A DNA stretch of 12,288 nucleotides from an uncultured Lachnospiraceae bacterium (GTDB lineage: Bacteria > Bacillota > Clostridia > Lachnospirales > Lachnospiraceae), in NCBI GenBank assembly GCA_947178465.1, contig CAMWYL010000056.1:1-12288 (forward strand), read 5' to 3'. Positions 1 through 7,194 of this stretch are shown one piece after another; within the stretch, counting starts at the first letter, position 1; every line of letters starts with the position of its first letter. The position numbers and the translations under genes were made by a program. The notes under the pieces were generated by a model, which saw nothing but the letters and a program-made list of their open reading frames with translations, did not search any database and was not told the origin of the DNA.

Positions 1-257
1 ATCATCTGTTCCTCCGAATCAAAATCCGACTCATAATAGACCGCATTCGGGTCCTTCTCAAAATGATTGAAGGTGCCGCCCACAAAGATTGACAGCGAAT
101 TATCAAATATACTTGTAAAAATCGCGGCGGCGACAGACAGTATCGCAAACGGCAGACTGAACCACGTCAGCCGGTTCCACGGACGCACTGCCCTGCTGCG
201 TGCCTTTTTATAAGCCTTCTTTTTCGCTTTTATTTCTTTCAATTCTTTCTCTTCCAT
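1..257 (-). CDS. Glycoside hydrolase family 3 protein, N-terminal part only, membrane-anchored (partial)
   Basis: The first 85 residues of a longer protein are visible; the rest lies beyond the left edge. The N-terminus is very basic and lysine-rich (residues 2-25). One hydrophobic segment follows at about residues 33-50, typical of a signal anchor that leaves the enzyme outside the membrane. Then comes a stretch with FNHFEKDPNAVYYESDF, which I recognise from clostridial cell-surface GH3 beta-glucosidase/xylosidase-like enzymes; this is recall, not a search. No catalytic residue is in view. The chosen ATG has GGGGG 8-12 bases upstream; an in-frame ATG four codons earlier has no good ribosome binding site. 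It begins 61 bases after the GH2 stop with no terminator between, so the two are probably co-transcribed. A lipoprotein or other anchored protein is the alternative. Confidence 0.7.
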   Translation of the reverse strand, partial: MEEKELKEIKAKKKAYKKARSRAVRPWNRLTWFSLPFAILSVAAAIFTSIFDNSLSIFVGGTFNHFEKDPNAVYYESDFDSEEQM

Positions 258-318
258 CCTTACCCCCATTTTATCGTTCACGCTTACAGCCGGCTGCGCG
301 TTTTGCTCTTTTTTCCAC

Positions 319-2244
319 CTATATCCAGTTTTTGCTCTTATCCTTTTTCAGCTTATACTCGGGTCTTAGCCGCCGCGTCCTGTAGAGAACCGCCGCGTCG
401 CTCAGCCCGCCTGCCCGTGCCTCTATCCAGTTTTCCTTTGCCAGCTCCACCCGAAAGCGGAATACATGCGTCCCCTTTTGGGTTGCAACCCGCTTCCCGT
501 TGCAGTAGAGCGACACCTCATTCCGGTTCGAGTATACCGTCACGGTCGTTGTCCGCTCCGCGCGATACCGATAGCGCTTACCGCACAAATGCACGAAAGG
601 CTCCGTGCTCCACCATGCCTTATAGATGTAAAAGCTGTCCTTCTTAATCCTGCGGTCAAAGGTCACCAGCCCCTTGTGATTCATTCCCGGCTCGCCGCCC
701 TGGTCTCTGGCGTCAGCCGCAAAATCAAACATATTCCACACATAGGTCGCCCACAAAAACGGATGCCTGTCAAAGCATTCCAGCATATACTCATGGTACT
801 TTGCCTGATATTCCTCGGAATGATCGCCGCGGCGCGGCCTCGCGCTGTGAAGGTTCGGCATTCCCTCCGCGCCATACTCCGAATAGCCCAACGGACGCTT
901 GGGATATTTCCGATGATAGAATTCCATAAACCGATCATTCAAAAACAGCCCCGGGACATACCAGCCCAGATACAGATTCCACGCCACAAGGTCGGAAATC
1001 CTTGTAACAGGATGAAACGGGCTGCACATCGCATAACAGGCCAGCGTCGTCGGTCGCGACGGATCCATTTTTTTCACCAATTTCTGCAGCTTACGGTGAT
1101 TATCCAGCATATCCGCCCTGTTTTCCCGCGAAATCGTAATCTCATTTGACAGTCCCCACGTCACAATGCAGGGATGGTTGAAATTCTGCACGATAAGCTC
1201 CCGCATCTGTAAAAAGGTGTTCTCCCTGCCCTCCGGCATATGCTCCGAGATGTAGGGGATTTCCGCCCATACCACCATCCCATATCGGTCGCACAGATCA
1301 TAAAAATGCTGACTGTGCTGATAGTGCGCAAGTCGAATCGTGTTCGCCCCCACCTCGCGAATCAGCTCCATATCCGCGTCCATCTGTGCCTCCGATACTG
1401 CGTTTCCAATCCCCTTAAAATCCTGATGCCTGGCAACTCCGCGCAGCGGATAGGACGCACCGTTCAGGAAAAATCCCTTATCGGGATCAACAAAAAAGGT
1501 ACGGATACCATAGGAGATGCTGATTTCATCCACCACCGTCTCCCCGCGCATAAGCTGTGCATCCAACCGATACAAATAAGGATCCTTCACCCCGTTCCAC
1601 AAATGCGCATCGGGTATCTCCATCACGGTATTACAGCCCTTGGCGCTTCCGACTGCCGTCCCCTGCGCATCTCGAAGCGTATATACCGCCTCTATCCCCT
1701 CGGTCTTCAAGTCCTTTCGATTCGTATATGCCCTGATATGGAGACGTCCTGTCGTTCCCTGCACCTCTGTCGTAACCCGCAGCCCGTTCCCGCCATAATG
1801 TTCCAAATCAAAATGCACCTCCGGCACAATCAGAAGCTCCACATCCCGATAAATGCCTCCATAGAAAGTAAAATCCGCAACCTGCGGGTAAACCCGCCTG
1901 TTTTTACTATTATCTGCTTCTACCGTCAGCGTATTCATCTCCCGCAGCTTATCCGTTATATCCACACGAAAGGTTGAATAGCCGTTGTCATGTGTGCAGA
2001 CACATTCACCGTTCCAGATGACCCGAGCACAGGCGTTGACGCCCTCAAACTGCAAATATACCCGCTCCTTCCCGTGAAGCTCGGGTCTTGCGACCTGCCG
2101 CTCATAGACGCAGGAACCCCTGTAATAATCATTGCCGCCGTCCTGTCCGTCCAGCGCATTCCATGTATGAGGCAGATCCACCCGGCACCTTTCTCCCTCT
2201 TTTATGAACAGCCAATCCTTCATTAATTTTTCTGTTCGTCTCAT
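319..2244 (-). CDS. Glycoside hydrolase family 2 enzyme (beta-galactosidase / beta-glucuronidase type)
   Basis: A 641-residue retaining glycosidase without a signal peptide, so probably cytoplasmic. Domains in order: jelly-roll sugar-binding domain (about 10-140), immunoglobulin-like domain (about 150-250), TIM barrel (about 252-545) and a C-terminal beta domain (about 560-625). The catalytic pair is clear: acid/base Glu368 in WGLSNE and nucleophile Glu456 in GYSEYGAEG. Other GH2 hallmarks are RGVARHQD (268-275), IRLAHYQH (303-310) and YVWNMFDFAADAR (501-513). An N-x-K triplet at 522-524 matches the motif used by beta-glucuronidases to bind the carboxylate, but similar NxKGLVT strings occur in many clostridial GH2 proteins, so the substrate is not settled. 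The start is fixed by GAGAGGAG five bases upstream. It follows uxuA-uxuB behind a terminator, and the GH3 gene follows closely; glucuronide release would fit that setting. Confidence 0.9.
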   Translation of the reverse strand: MRRTEKLMKDWLFIKEGERCRVDLPHTWNALDGQDGGNDYYRGSCVYERQVARPELHGKERVYLQFEGVNACARVIWNGECVCTHDNGYSTFRVDITDKLREMNTLTVEADNSKNRRVYPQVADFTFYGGIYRDVELLIVPEVHFDLEHYGGNGLRVTTEVQGTTGRLHIRAYTNRKDLKTEGIEAVYTLRDAQGTAVGSAKGCNTVMEIPDAHLWNGVKDPYLYRLDAQLMRGETVVDEISISYGIRTFFVDPDKGFFLNGASYPLRGVARHQDFKGIGNAVSEAQMDADMELIREVGANTIRLAHYQHSQHFYDLCDRYGMVVWAEIPYISEHMPEGRENTFLQMRELIVQNFNHPCIVTWGLSNEITISRENRADMLDNHRKLQKLVKKMDPSRPTTLACYAMCSPFHPVTRISDLVAWNLYLGWYVPGLFLNDRFMEFYHRKYPKRPLGYSEYGAEGMPNLHSARPRRGDHSEEYQAKYHEYMLECFDRHPFLWATYVWNMFDFAADARDQGGEPGMNHKGLVTFDRRIKKDSFYIYKAWWSTEPFVHLCGKRYRYRAERTTTVTVYSNRNEVSLYCNGKRVATQKGTHVFRFRVELAKENWIEARAGGLSDAAVLYRTRRLRPEYKLKKDKSKNWI

Positions 2245-2260
2245 GCTTACTCCTCTCTAT

Positions 2261-2274
2261 GTGCAAGGGTGCAC
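2261..2274 (-). promoter_or_regulatory. Short hairpin in the GH2 leader
   Basis: GTGCA and TGCAC flank a 4-base loop between the TATAGGAAA motif and the GH2 ribosome binding site. A 5-bp stem this close to the presumed 5' end could stabilise the mRNA. It may also be chance. The MFS gene has a longer inverted repeat in the same relative place. Confidence 0.35.
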
Positions 2275-2294
2275 TTTCCTATAAGACAAAAAAA
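2275..2294 (-). repeat. Terminator-tail / TCTTATAGGAAA intergenic motif, copy 1
   Basis: On the minus strand a T-run is followed by the 12-mer TCTTATAGGAAA. The identical 12-mer, again directly behind a terminator T-run, recurs at 6410-6421 in front of the MFS gene. It may be a promoter element (TTATAG as a -10) for the downstream gene, an RNA-processing site or a dispersed intergenic repeat. Confidence 0.55.
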
Positions 2295-2333
2295 GAACCT
2301 TGTATATTATGTCCCAAATACACAAAGTTCTTT
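2288..2333 (-). terminator. Intrinsic terminator after uxuB
   Basis: On the minus strand AAAGAAC pairs perfectly with GTTCTTT. The stem continues, with two mismatches, through TTGT/ACAA and TAT/ATA to a loop of about 12 bases, and a run of seven T follows. It begins about 30 bases beyond the uxuB stop, so it closes the uxuAB message. Because GH2 starts only about 44 bases later, partial read-through or a separate promoter is needed for GH2. Confidence 0.8.
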
Positions 2334-2363
2334 CGCTATTCGTTATGAATAATAAGATTTTCG

Positions 2364-3992
2364 TTATTTCAAATTATTTACACTCAGTTCCTGCAATACC
2401 CTTCTGACCGCACCCGGTCCCGCAATCATCTTCTTAAAATAATCGCACACCGTCTCAGCCATTCCGATTTCATACAAATCCACACCAAAAATCGCTTTCT
2501 TTTCCAAAAGCGGACGAATTTTCTCCTCCACATCCGCCTGCTGCCCGAGCGTTATCCCCGCAACATAAGGGCACACCTCGTCCAACAGCGGGTCAGGGCT
2601 GAGTGTAAAGGAGTTTCCCGCGTCATCCACCGCCATCAGATACCGCAGCCATCCCGCAAATACAAGCGGAATCCCCGTCAAATCCGAAACCTGAAGCGTA
2701 TCGGAAGCGTGATAGGCCTTGATGGTCTCCCCGAACCGGATTGCCAGCTTCTGTGAGGTATCCGTCGCAATCCGCTGCGGTGTATCCGGCATGAACGGAT
2801 TGGGAATCCGGACATTCAGGACGATATCAATAAATTCCTTTGGATTTAATATACCCGGATCGATCACCACCGGAAGCCCTTCCCGGTACCCGACAGCCTC
2901 GACCAGCTTTTTCAGTTCCGTATCCTGCATCTCCTCCGAGATTTTCTCATATCCCAACAGGCAGCCGAAGACGGCAAGCGTCGTGTGCAGCGGATTCAGG
3001 CAGGTACATACCTTCATCTTCTCGACCTTGTCCACCGTCTCACGGTCGGTAAACATCAAGCCGCCCTTCTCCAACGGAGGCCTTCCGTTCGGAAACACAT
3101 CTTCTATCACAAGATACTCGCATTCCTCCGCATTGACGAAGGGCGCGACATAAGTGTTTTTCGAGGTAATCACCGGCTCCAGGCCCGCAATCCCGTCCTT
3201 CTCCAATATCGCCTCCACGGACGCGTCCGGTCTCGGCGTAATCTTGTCAATCATCGTCCATGGGAAGCTTACTTTCTCCTTCGAATTAACATAGTTTAAG
3301 AAGCCTTCCTCCACCAGACCGTTTGCCGCCCACTTTTCTGCGAAGGCGCGCACTGCGTCATACAGCTTATCGCCGTTGTGCGAGCAATTGTCCATGCTGA
3401 CCATGGCGACCGGCTTTTCCCCTGCCTGATAGCGGGTGTACAGCAACGCCGTAACCTTTCCGATATAGCTCGCCGCCTTGGCGGGACCTGCGGCGAAATC
3501 CGCCTCCACCGCAGGCAGAAGCTTCCCCTTTCCGTCCATAAGGCTGTAGCCCTTTTCCGTAATCGTAAAGGTCACCATCTGCAGCGAATCCTTTGAGAAA
3601 ATCTCCTCAAGCCGCCGGAACTCCGCCGTGTTTTCCGAATCCAACACACAGGTCTCCAAAATACTCCCGATAACCGTTTTCTCTACGCTGCCGTCCGCTT
3701 TTAATGTAACCAGAATGCTGAGATTGTCATGCGGGCGGTACATCCGCTCGATAATCTCATAGTCAAAGCCTTCAACCGCAATCAGTCCGCGGTCAAGAAC
3801 GCCCTCGTTTAACAGTCTTTGCACCACATTTGCCTGAAACGCGCGAAAAAGGTTGCCCGCCCCAAAGTGCACCCAGAACGGGTTCTCCCTCGTCGCGGCC
3901 GCCGCACCTGCACGGTCGAACTCGGGAATCCGGTAATCCTTTGCCTCCCATTCCGCACGGTTTTCCAAGCCGCTATTGTCTAATTCCATCAT
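2364..3992 (-). CDS. uxuB: Fructuronate reductase / D-mannonate oxidoreductase (mannitol dehydrogenase family)
   Basis: NAD(P)H-dependent reduction of D-fructuronate to D-mannonate in the cytoplasm, the step before UxuA in glucuronate breakdown. The 542-residue length fits the long-chain polyol dehydrogenase family. The N-terminal nucleotide-binding fold carries WVHFGAGNLFR (40-50) and MVSMDNCSHNG (197-207). SFPWTMID (242-249) follows, then the catalytic region KVCTCLNPLH with Lys327, Asn333 and His336. The C-terminal helical domain fills the rest. A longer reading from a TTG at 4013 exists, but the ATG at 3992 is preceded by AAGGGAG and yields MMELDN, so I use that; an ATG three bases further on is equally possible. 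It overlaps the end of uxuA by 20 bases, indicating translational coupling. Family membership is very safe; the fructuronate assignment rests mainly on the uxuA neighbour. Confidence 0.9.
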   Translation of the reverse strand: MMELDNSGLENRAEWEAKDYRIPEFDRAGAAAATRENPFWVHFGAGNLFRAFQANVVQRLLNEGVLDRGLIAVEGFDYEIIERMYRPHDNLSILVTLKADGSVEKTVIGSILETCVLDSENTAEFRRLEEIFSKDSLQMVTFTITEKGYSLMDGKGKLLPAVEADFAAGPAKAASYIGKVTALLYTRYQAGEKPVAMVSMDNCSHNGDKLYDAVRAFAEKWAANGLVEEGFLNYVNSKEKVSFPWTMIDKITPRPDASVEAILEKDGIAGLEPVITSKNTYVAPFVNAEECEYLVIEDVFPNGRPPLEKGGLMFTDRETVDKVEKMKVCTCLNPLHTTLAVFGCLLGYEKISEEMQDTELKKLVEAVGYREGLPVVIDPGILNPKEFIDIVLNVRIPNPFMPDTPQRIATDTSQKLAIRFGETIKAYHASDTLQVSDLTGIPLVFAGWLRYLMAVDDAGNSFTLSPDPLLDEVCPYVAGITLGQQADVEEKIRPLLEKKAIFGVDLYEIGMAETVCDYFKKMIAGPGAVRRVLQELSVNNLK

Positions 3993-5061
3993 TCCGCTTC
4001 GCTCCCTTCTCAATAGCCTCCCACAGACCGTTCAAATACGTCGCGCCAAGAGCCCTGTCGTAGAGTCCATAGCCCGGCATTGCCACCTCATCCCATATCA
4101 TGCGTCCGTGGTCGGGACGGATAGGTCCGTCAAAGCCGATTTCATACAGCGCCTTCATAATCTCATACATGTCGAAGGTACCGTCTGAGGAGAGATGCGC
4201 TGCCTCCTCAAAGTTCGTCGGTGTGATAAATTTGAGATTCCGCACATGCGCAAAATGAATCCTGCCCTTTAAAGAACGAATCATGTCGGGAAGGTCGTTG
4301 TCAAGGTTGGTCCCGTAGGAGCCTGAACAAAAGGTGACGCCGTTGTGCGAATTGTCCACCATTTCCATCATGCGCAGGATATTCTTCTTGTTAATAATAA
4401 TGCGCGGCAGCCCAAATACACTCCACGCCGGATCATCAGGATGAATTGCCATATTGATATCGTACTTATCACATACCGGCATGATTTTCTCGAGAAAATA
4501 TTTCAGATTCCCAAACAGCTCCTCGTCGTCAACATCCTTATAGAGTTCAAACAGCTCCTTTACATGCTCCATCCGATCCGGCTCCCAGCCCGGCATAACG
4601 GTTCCGTTCATATCCCCCGCGATAGACTCAAACATCCGCTCCGGGTCCAGCGCATCCACCGCCTCCTGCGTATAGGCCAGCACGGTAGAACCGTCCGCGC
4701 GCACACGCGCAAGCTCCGTCCTTGTCCAATCAAACACAGGCATAAAATTATAGCATACGAGATGTATGTCCTCTTTTCCCAAGTTCTCCAACGTCTCAAT
4801 ATAGTTCGCGATATATGTTTCCCGCTCCGGCACGCCGGTCTTAATCGCATCATGGATATTCACGCTCTCGATTCCCGCAATATGAAGGCCGGACGCCTCC
4901 ACCTCCTCCTTCATCGCACGAATGCGTTCACGGCTCCATACCTCCCCCGGGGCGGTATCGTACAGCGTCGTGATCACACCTGTCACACCGGGTATCTGCC
5001 GAATCTGCTTTAGCGTGACCGTGTCAAATTTACTTCCATACCATCTGAGTGTCATCTCCAT
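3973..5061 (-). CDS. uxuA: Mannonate dehydratase
   Basis: Removes water from D-mannonate to give 2-keto-3-deoxy-D-gluconate, a metal-dependent cytoplasmic enzyme with a xylose-isomerase-like barrel. The 362-residue length and the opening MEMTLRWYG, followed by VTLKQIRQIPGV, are typical of UxuA. Conserved blocks are GIESVNIHD (63-71), MAIHPDDP (204-211), NSHNG (237-241), CSGSYGTN (245-252), HFAHVRN (269-275) and RPDHGRMIW (315-323); the histidines, cysteine and aspartates there supply the metal and active site. A longer reading from 5145 would add 28 unlikely residues; GAAGGGA stands eight bases before the ATG at 5061. It is first in the operon and overlaps uxuB. The next pathway enzymes (UxaC, KdgK, KdgA) are not in this window. 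Confidence 0.96.
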   Translation of the reverse strand: MEMTLRWYGSKFDTVTLKQIRQIPGVTGVITTLYDTAPGEVWSRERIRAMKEEVEASGLHIAGIESVNIHDAIKTGVPERETYIANYIETLENLGKEDIHLVCYNFMPVFDWTRTELARVRADGSTVLAYTQEAVDALDPERMFESIAGDMNGTVMPGWEPDRMEHVKELFELYKDVDDEELFGNLKYFLEKIMPVCDKYDINMAIHPDDPAWSVFGLPRIIINKKNILRMMEMVDNSHNGVTFCSGSYGTNLDNDLPDMIRSLKGRIHFAHVRNLKFITPTNFEEAAHLSSDGTFDMYEIMKALYEIGFDGPIRPDHGRMIWDEVAMPGYGLYDRALGATYLNGLWEAIEKGAKRNDGIRQ

Positions 5062-5095
5062 AATTCTTTCCCTTCTTTCCTCATATTCTTTTTCT

Positions 5096-5124
5096 ATATC
5101 GGTATTATGACCAATATTTGTCAA
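5096..5124 (-). promoter_or_regulatory. Promoter of uxuA with overlapping palindromic operator
   Basis: A perfect TTGACA (5119-5124) lies 17-18 bases before a weaker CGATAT/GATATA box. The -35 is overlapped by a 16-bp palindrome at 5108-5123 (on plus TGACCAATATTTGTCA, 14 of 16 positions symmetric). A palindrome over a -35 box is a classical repressor site, and a GntR-type uronate regulator would fit. No such regulator is in the window. Confidence 0.6.
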
Positions 5125-5148
5125 AATCAGCCCTTTCGCCCGCAATTA

Positions 5149-6348
5149 TTATGAATTTTTCTCCTGCGGCGTTATCCTGCCCCAACACCATACAAACACC
5201 AGCGATGCAAACCCGATTCCGACGAAAATCGTTGTCAGCCCCCATCTGTCCGCCATCACGCCCGCCAAGGGGAACAGAATAATCATGGCTATCGAAAAGA
5301 ACATGCTGTTGACGGAAATCAGAGTTGCGCGCTGCTCGGACGGTATCAGGCTGTTCAGCAGGTCAGACTGTATCGGATACAGCACGGAATTAAAGAAGCC
5401 GGAAACCGCAAACGCGGTCACGGATACCACCATATTTTCAAACCCATAGCACAGAAGTGTCACCGCGATTCCGCCGGCCCCAATCCACGCAAGCTTCTGT
5501 CCGACACGCCCAAAGAATTTATCGCTCAGCAGCGCACCAAGACAGGAGACGCCTCCCACAATGAACAGAATCAGACTGATTTGGATTTTATTATATCCCA
5601 ATTCGGAATAATACTGCTGGCTGTAGAAAAACAGCAGTGTCTCTACCGCAAAAACCACCTCATAATAAACAATAACCTTCAATATCCGAATGTCGGAACG
5701 CAGAATTGCAAAGCTTGTCCGAAAATGACGTGCAACCATCTCCCCAACGGTAAGCGTTTCCCGCTCCGCACCGGCACAGGGAGCCTCCTCCATGAAAAGG
5801 ACGGGAAAAAACGCCAACGCCGCGATCACAAGACACGCGCCGTAACACCAGGCCCAGGAATATTCCGCCAGAACGCCTCCTGCCACGGTAGCAATTCCTT
5901 GCGCTACTTCGATAATAACATTTATCTTCCCATAAACGCTCATATATCGTTCCTCCTGCCCGAGGCATTTCATGCTGTCGTATACGAGCGCCTCCTCGGA
6001 ACCGGAATTGAAATTGTTGCCGATGGCCTGAATGATAAAACTTAGCGCAAAGAGTCCAAAGCTCTTGGAAAACAACATGATCATGCAGGAAACCGCTATA
6101 CATATCCTGCTCAGAAGCATGCTCCGCTTCCTTCCAAGCAGGTCTGCCGCCGCACCGGAGGGAATCTCACATATAATACTCGTCGCATGGTAGATTCCCT
6201 CGATTATCCCGATCTGCGCAAGACTCATCCCGCAATAGGCCAGATAGAGCACCCACACGGAGCTTTGCATGTTCAGATTTGTAATAAAAGTGCTGATGTA
6301 ATCCAGTTTAATATTTCGTTTTAATTTATTCTCTAATTTTATTTTCAT
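5149..6348 (-). CDS. MFS permease, drug-efflux type, under leader attenuation
   Basis: A 399-residue inner-membrane protein with about 12 hydrophobic segments, as expected for the Major Facilitator Superfamily. Motif A, GAAADLLGRKR, lies at residues 65-75 in the first cytoplasmic loop. The length and helix pattern resemble proton-driven drug exporters more than sugar carriers, but the substrate cannot be read from sequence. The ATG at 6348 has AGAGAGGA eight bases upstream; an in-frame ATG at 6399 would add 17 residues containing one arm of an inverted repeat and has a poor site. The gene sits 87 bases before uxuA without a clear terminator, so some read-through into uxuAB is possible. Its 5' region (6349-6633) contains a leader ORF and a terminator, the layout of antibiotic-inducible attenuation. 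A uronate or oligosaccharide importer is a less likely alternative. Confidence 0.85.
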   Translation of the reverse strand: MKIKLENKLKRNIKLDYISTFITNLNMQSSVWVLYLAYCGMSLAQIGIIEGIYHATSIICEIPSGAAADLLGRKRSMLLSRICIAVSCMIMLFSKSFGLFALSFIIQAIGNNFNSGSEEALVYDSMKCLGQEERYMSVYGKINVIIEVAQGIATVAGGVLAEYSWAWCYGACLVIAALAFFPVLFMEEAPCAGAERETLTVGEMVARHFRTSFAILRSDIRILKVIVYYEVVFAVETLLFFYSQQYYSELGYNKIQISLILFIVGGVSCLGALLSDKFFGRVGQKLAWIGAGGIAVTLLCYGFENMVVSVTAFAVSGFFNSVLYPIQSDLLNSLIPSEQRATLISVNSMFFSIAMIILFPLAGVMADRWGLTTIFVGIGFASLVFVWCWGRITPQEKNS

Positions 6349-6371
6349 CCGTAATTCCTCTCTTTTTATGC

Positions 6372-6406
6372 CGGCAGGATTTCTCTCTAAAATCAACATC
6401 CTGCCG
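6372..6406 (-). repeat. Inverted repeat between attenuator and MFS start
   Basis: CGGCAGGAT and ATCCTGCCG are perfect 9-bp arms around a 17-base spacer. The repeat lies downstream of the leader terminator and before the MFS ribosome binding site, so it exists only in read-through RNA. It could be a 5' stabilising hairpin or a protein-binding site. Confidence 0.55.
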
Positions 6407-6409
6407 CAA

Positions 6410-6428
6410 TTTCCTATAAGATAAAAAA
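6410..6428 (-). repeat. Terminator-tail / TCTTATAGGAAA intergenic motif, copy 2
   Basis: The same 12-mer as at 2275-2286, again immediately after a terminator T-run and followed by an inverted repeat and then the ribosome binding site. Shared position and order suggest a functional module rather than chance. Confidence 0.55.
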
Positions 6429-6457
6429 GCAGCTTAACCTCTTTTGAGGTTAAACTG
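6423..6457 (-). terminator. Intrinsic terminator inside the MFS leader (attenuator)
   Basis: On the minus strand a 12-bp stem (CAGTTTAACCTC with GAGGTTAAGCTG, one G-U pair) closes on a loop of four A and is followed by C and six T, a strong intrinsic terminator. The only transcription unit entering it is the leader from the promoter at 6640-6668, giving a stopped RNA of about 210 bases. Read-through continues into the MFS gene. Confidence 0.85.
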
Positions 6458-6462
6458 TATGT

Positions 6463-6516
6463 GGAATTACTGCGATAAATTTATAAAATTCTCCTAAAAA
6501 AGAGCGCAGTAATCCC
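6463..6516 (-). promoter_or_regulatory. Leader hairpin pairing the leader-ORF end with downstream RNA
   Basis: GGGATTACTGCG (6505-6516, codons 24-29 of the leader ORF) pairs over 12 positions, one G-U, with CGCAGTAATTCC (6463-6474), across a 30-base loop that holds the leader stop codon. A ribosome near the end of the leader ORF would cover the first arm, so translation can control this fold. Confidence 0.65.
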
Positions 6517-6589
6517 GTAAACATGAATTCGTGCATGTTTTTGATATGGAACTGCTGCTGCAAATCGGTACATACCCTAAACCGTTCAT
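6494..6589 (-). CDS. Leader peptide of the MFS gene, 31 residues
   Basis: Starts MNGLGYVPICSSSS and ends NSCLRDYCALF. An AAGGAGG site stands six bases before the ATG, the best ribosome binding site in the window. Four cysteines (10, 19, 23, 28) and seven serines make it unusual. It begins about 44 bases after the predicted transcription start and stops 37 bases before the leader terminator. Its 3' end forms one arm of the 12-bp hairpin at 6463-6516, and codons 17-24 hold a second small hairpin (AAACATG/CATGTTT). This is how leader peptides ahead of tet, erm and ABC-F resistance genes are arranged. Drug sensing by stalling is the favoured reading; cysteine- or serine-starvation attenuation is the alternative. 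Confidence 0.7.
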   Translation of the reverse strand: MNGLGYVPICSSSSISKTCTNSCLRDYCALF

Positions 6590-6639
6590 CCTGCGCCCTC
6601 CTTTCCAACGGACACTTCCCGCCCGCTGATTTCTGTCTC

Positions 6640-6668
6640 ATTATAGCATCTCCGTTGAAGAGATTCAA
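6640..6668 (-). promoter_or_regulatory. Sigma-A promoter of the MFS leader
   Basis: On the minus strand TTGAAT (6663-6668), a 17-base spacer and a perfect TATAAT (6640-6645) with an extended TG one base before it. The predicted start is near 6633. It lies just beyond the stop of the upstream acetyltransferase gene. It is the strongest promoter sequence I found in the window. Confidence 0.85.
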
Positions 6669-6693
6669 GCCTGATTTTGCTTCATCGCCGAAG

Positions 6694-7155
6694 CTAACGA
6701 ACCTTTTCCTTTTTCCTGATACGAAATCCGTTTTTCAAATACAGCTTCACTGCATTCCGGTTCCACTCCGCTACATGTAAAATGATCTCTTCAAAGCCTT
6801 GTTCCTTTATATGATTCATCCCCCATAACAGCAGCTTTTGTCCTATTCCCTGCCCTTGAAACGACTTCTCAACAATCAAATCATCCAGTTCATTTCCATA
6901 ACAGGAAACAGCTCCCACTATTGCGCCATTTTGCAGATAGAGAAAAGTATCCTTTATTTTATCTTTGATTTGAGAATAATCAGAATAAAAGTTTACCGGC
7001 TCAACCTCTAATGCTTTTCTCATTGTATAAAAGCATTCATTGTATATTTTCATATATTCATTCCAATATTTCTCTTGAAATGGAATACAGCTTATATCTG
7101 CCTGATACTCTAATGTTTTGTCGAATGACATCTCATATGCCATGATTTCTTTCAT
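6694..7155 (-). CDS. GNAT-family N-acetyltransferase
   Basis: A single-domain acetyl-CoA-dependent acetyltransferase of 153 residues. The acetyl-CoA loop reads QGQGIG, following LDDLIVEKSF on strand beta4, and the C-terminal NRNAVKLYLKNGF is the usual beta5/alpha4 region of GNATs. The substrate is unknown; the protein lies next to the attenuated MFS gene and two further acetyltransferase-domain genes. The start at 7155 has AGGGG eight bases upstream; an ATG six bases earlier is too close to that site. A TTGACA (7267-7272) upstream may belong to its promoter but has no convincing -10. Not detectably linked to the MFS message, which has its own promoter. Confidence 0.85.
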   Translation of the reverse strand: MKEIMAYEMSFDKTLEYQADISCIPFQEKYWNEYMKIYNECFYTMRKALEVEPVNFYSDYSQIKDKIKDTFLYLQNGAIVGAVSCYGNELDDLIVEKSFQGQGIGQKLLLWGMNHIKEQGFEEIILHVAEWNRNAVKLYLKNGFRIRKKEKVR

Positions 7156-7194
7156 TAACATTTCCCCTAAAATCCGAAGCAACGGTGCAAATGC

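Noticed and set aside
466..1149. Long plus-strand frames opposite GH2, uxuB, uxuA and MFS (for example 466-1149, 1240-1977, 2719-3153, 4345-5013)
   Set aside because: They are antisense to strongly recognised proteins, have low-complexity composition rich in Arg, Pro, His or Ile, and no matching ribosome binding sites.
3993..4013. Longer uxuB start at TTG
   Set aside because: TTG without a suitable site; the ATG at 3992 has AAGGGAG and gives the expected family start.
6349..6399. MFS start at 6399
   Set aside because: It would add 17 residues that include one arm of an inverted repeat, with a poor ribosome binding site, while 6348 has AGAGAGGA at good distance.
6450..6668. A 63-72 residue reading frame on minus ending in the MFS leader terminator
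   Set aside because: Its best ATG (6641) overlaps the TATAAT box, its stop is in the terminator stem, and the leader ORF in another frame has a far better ribosome binding site.
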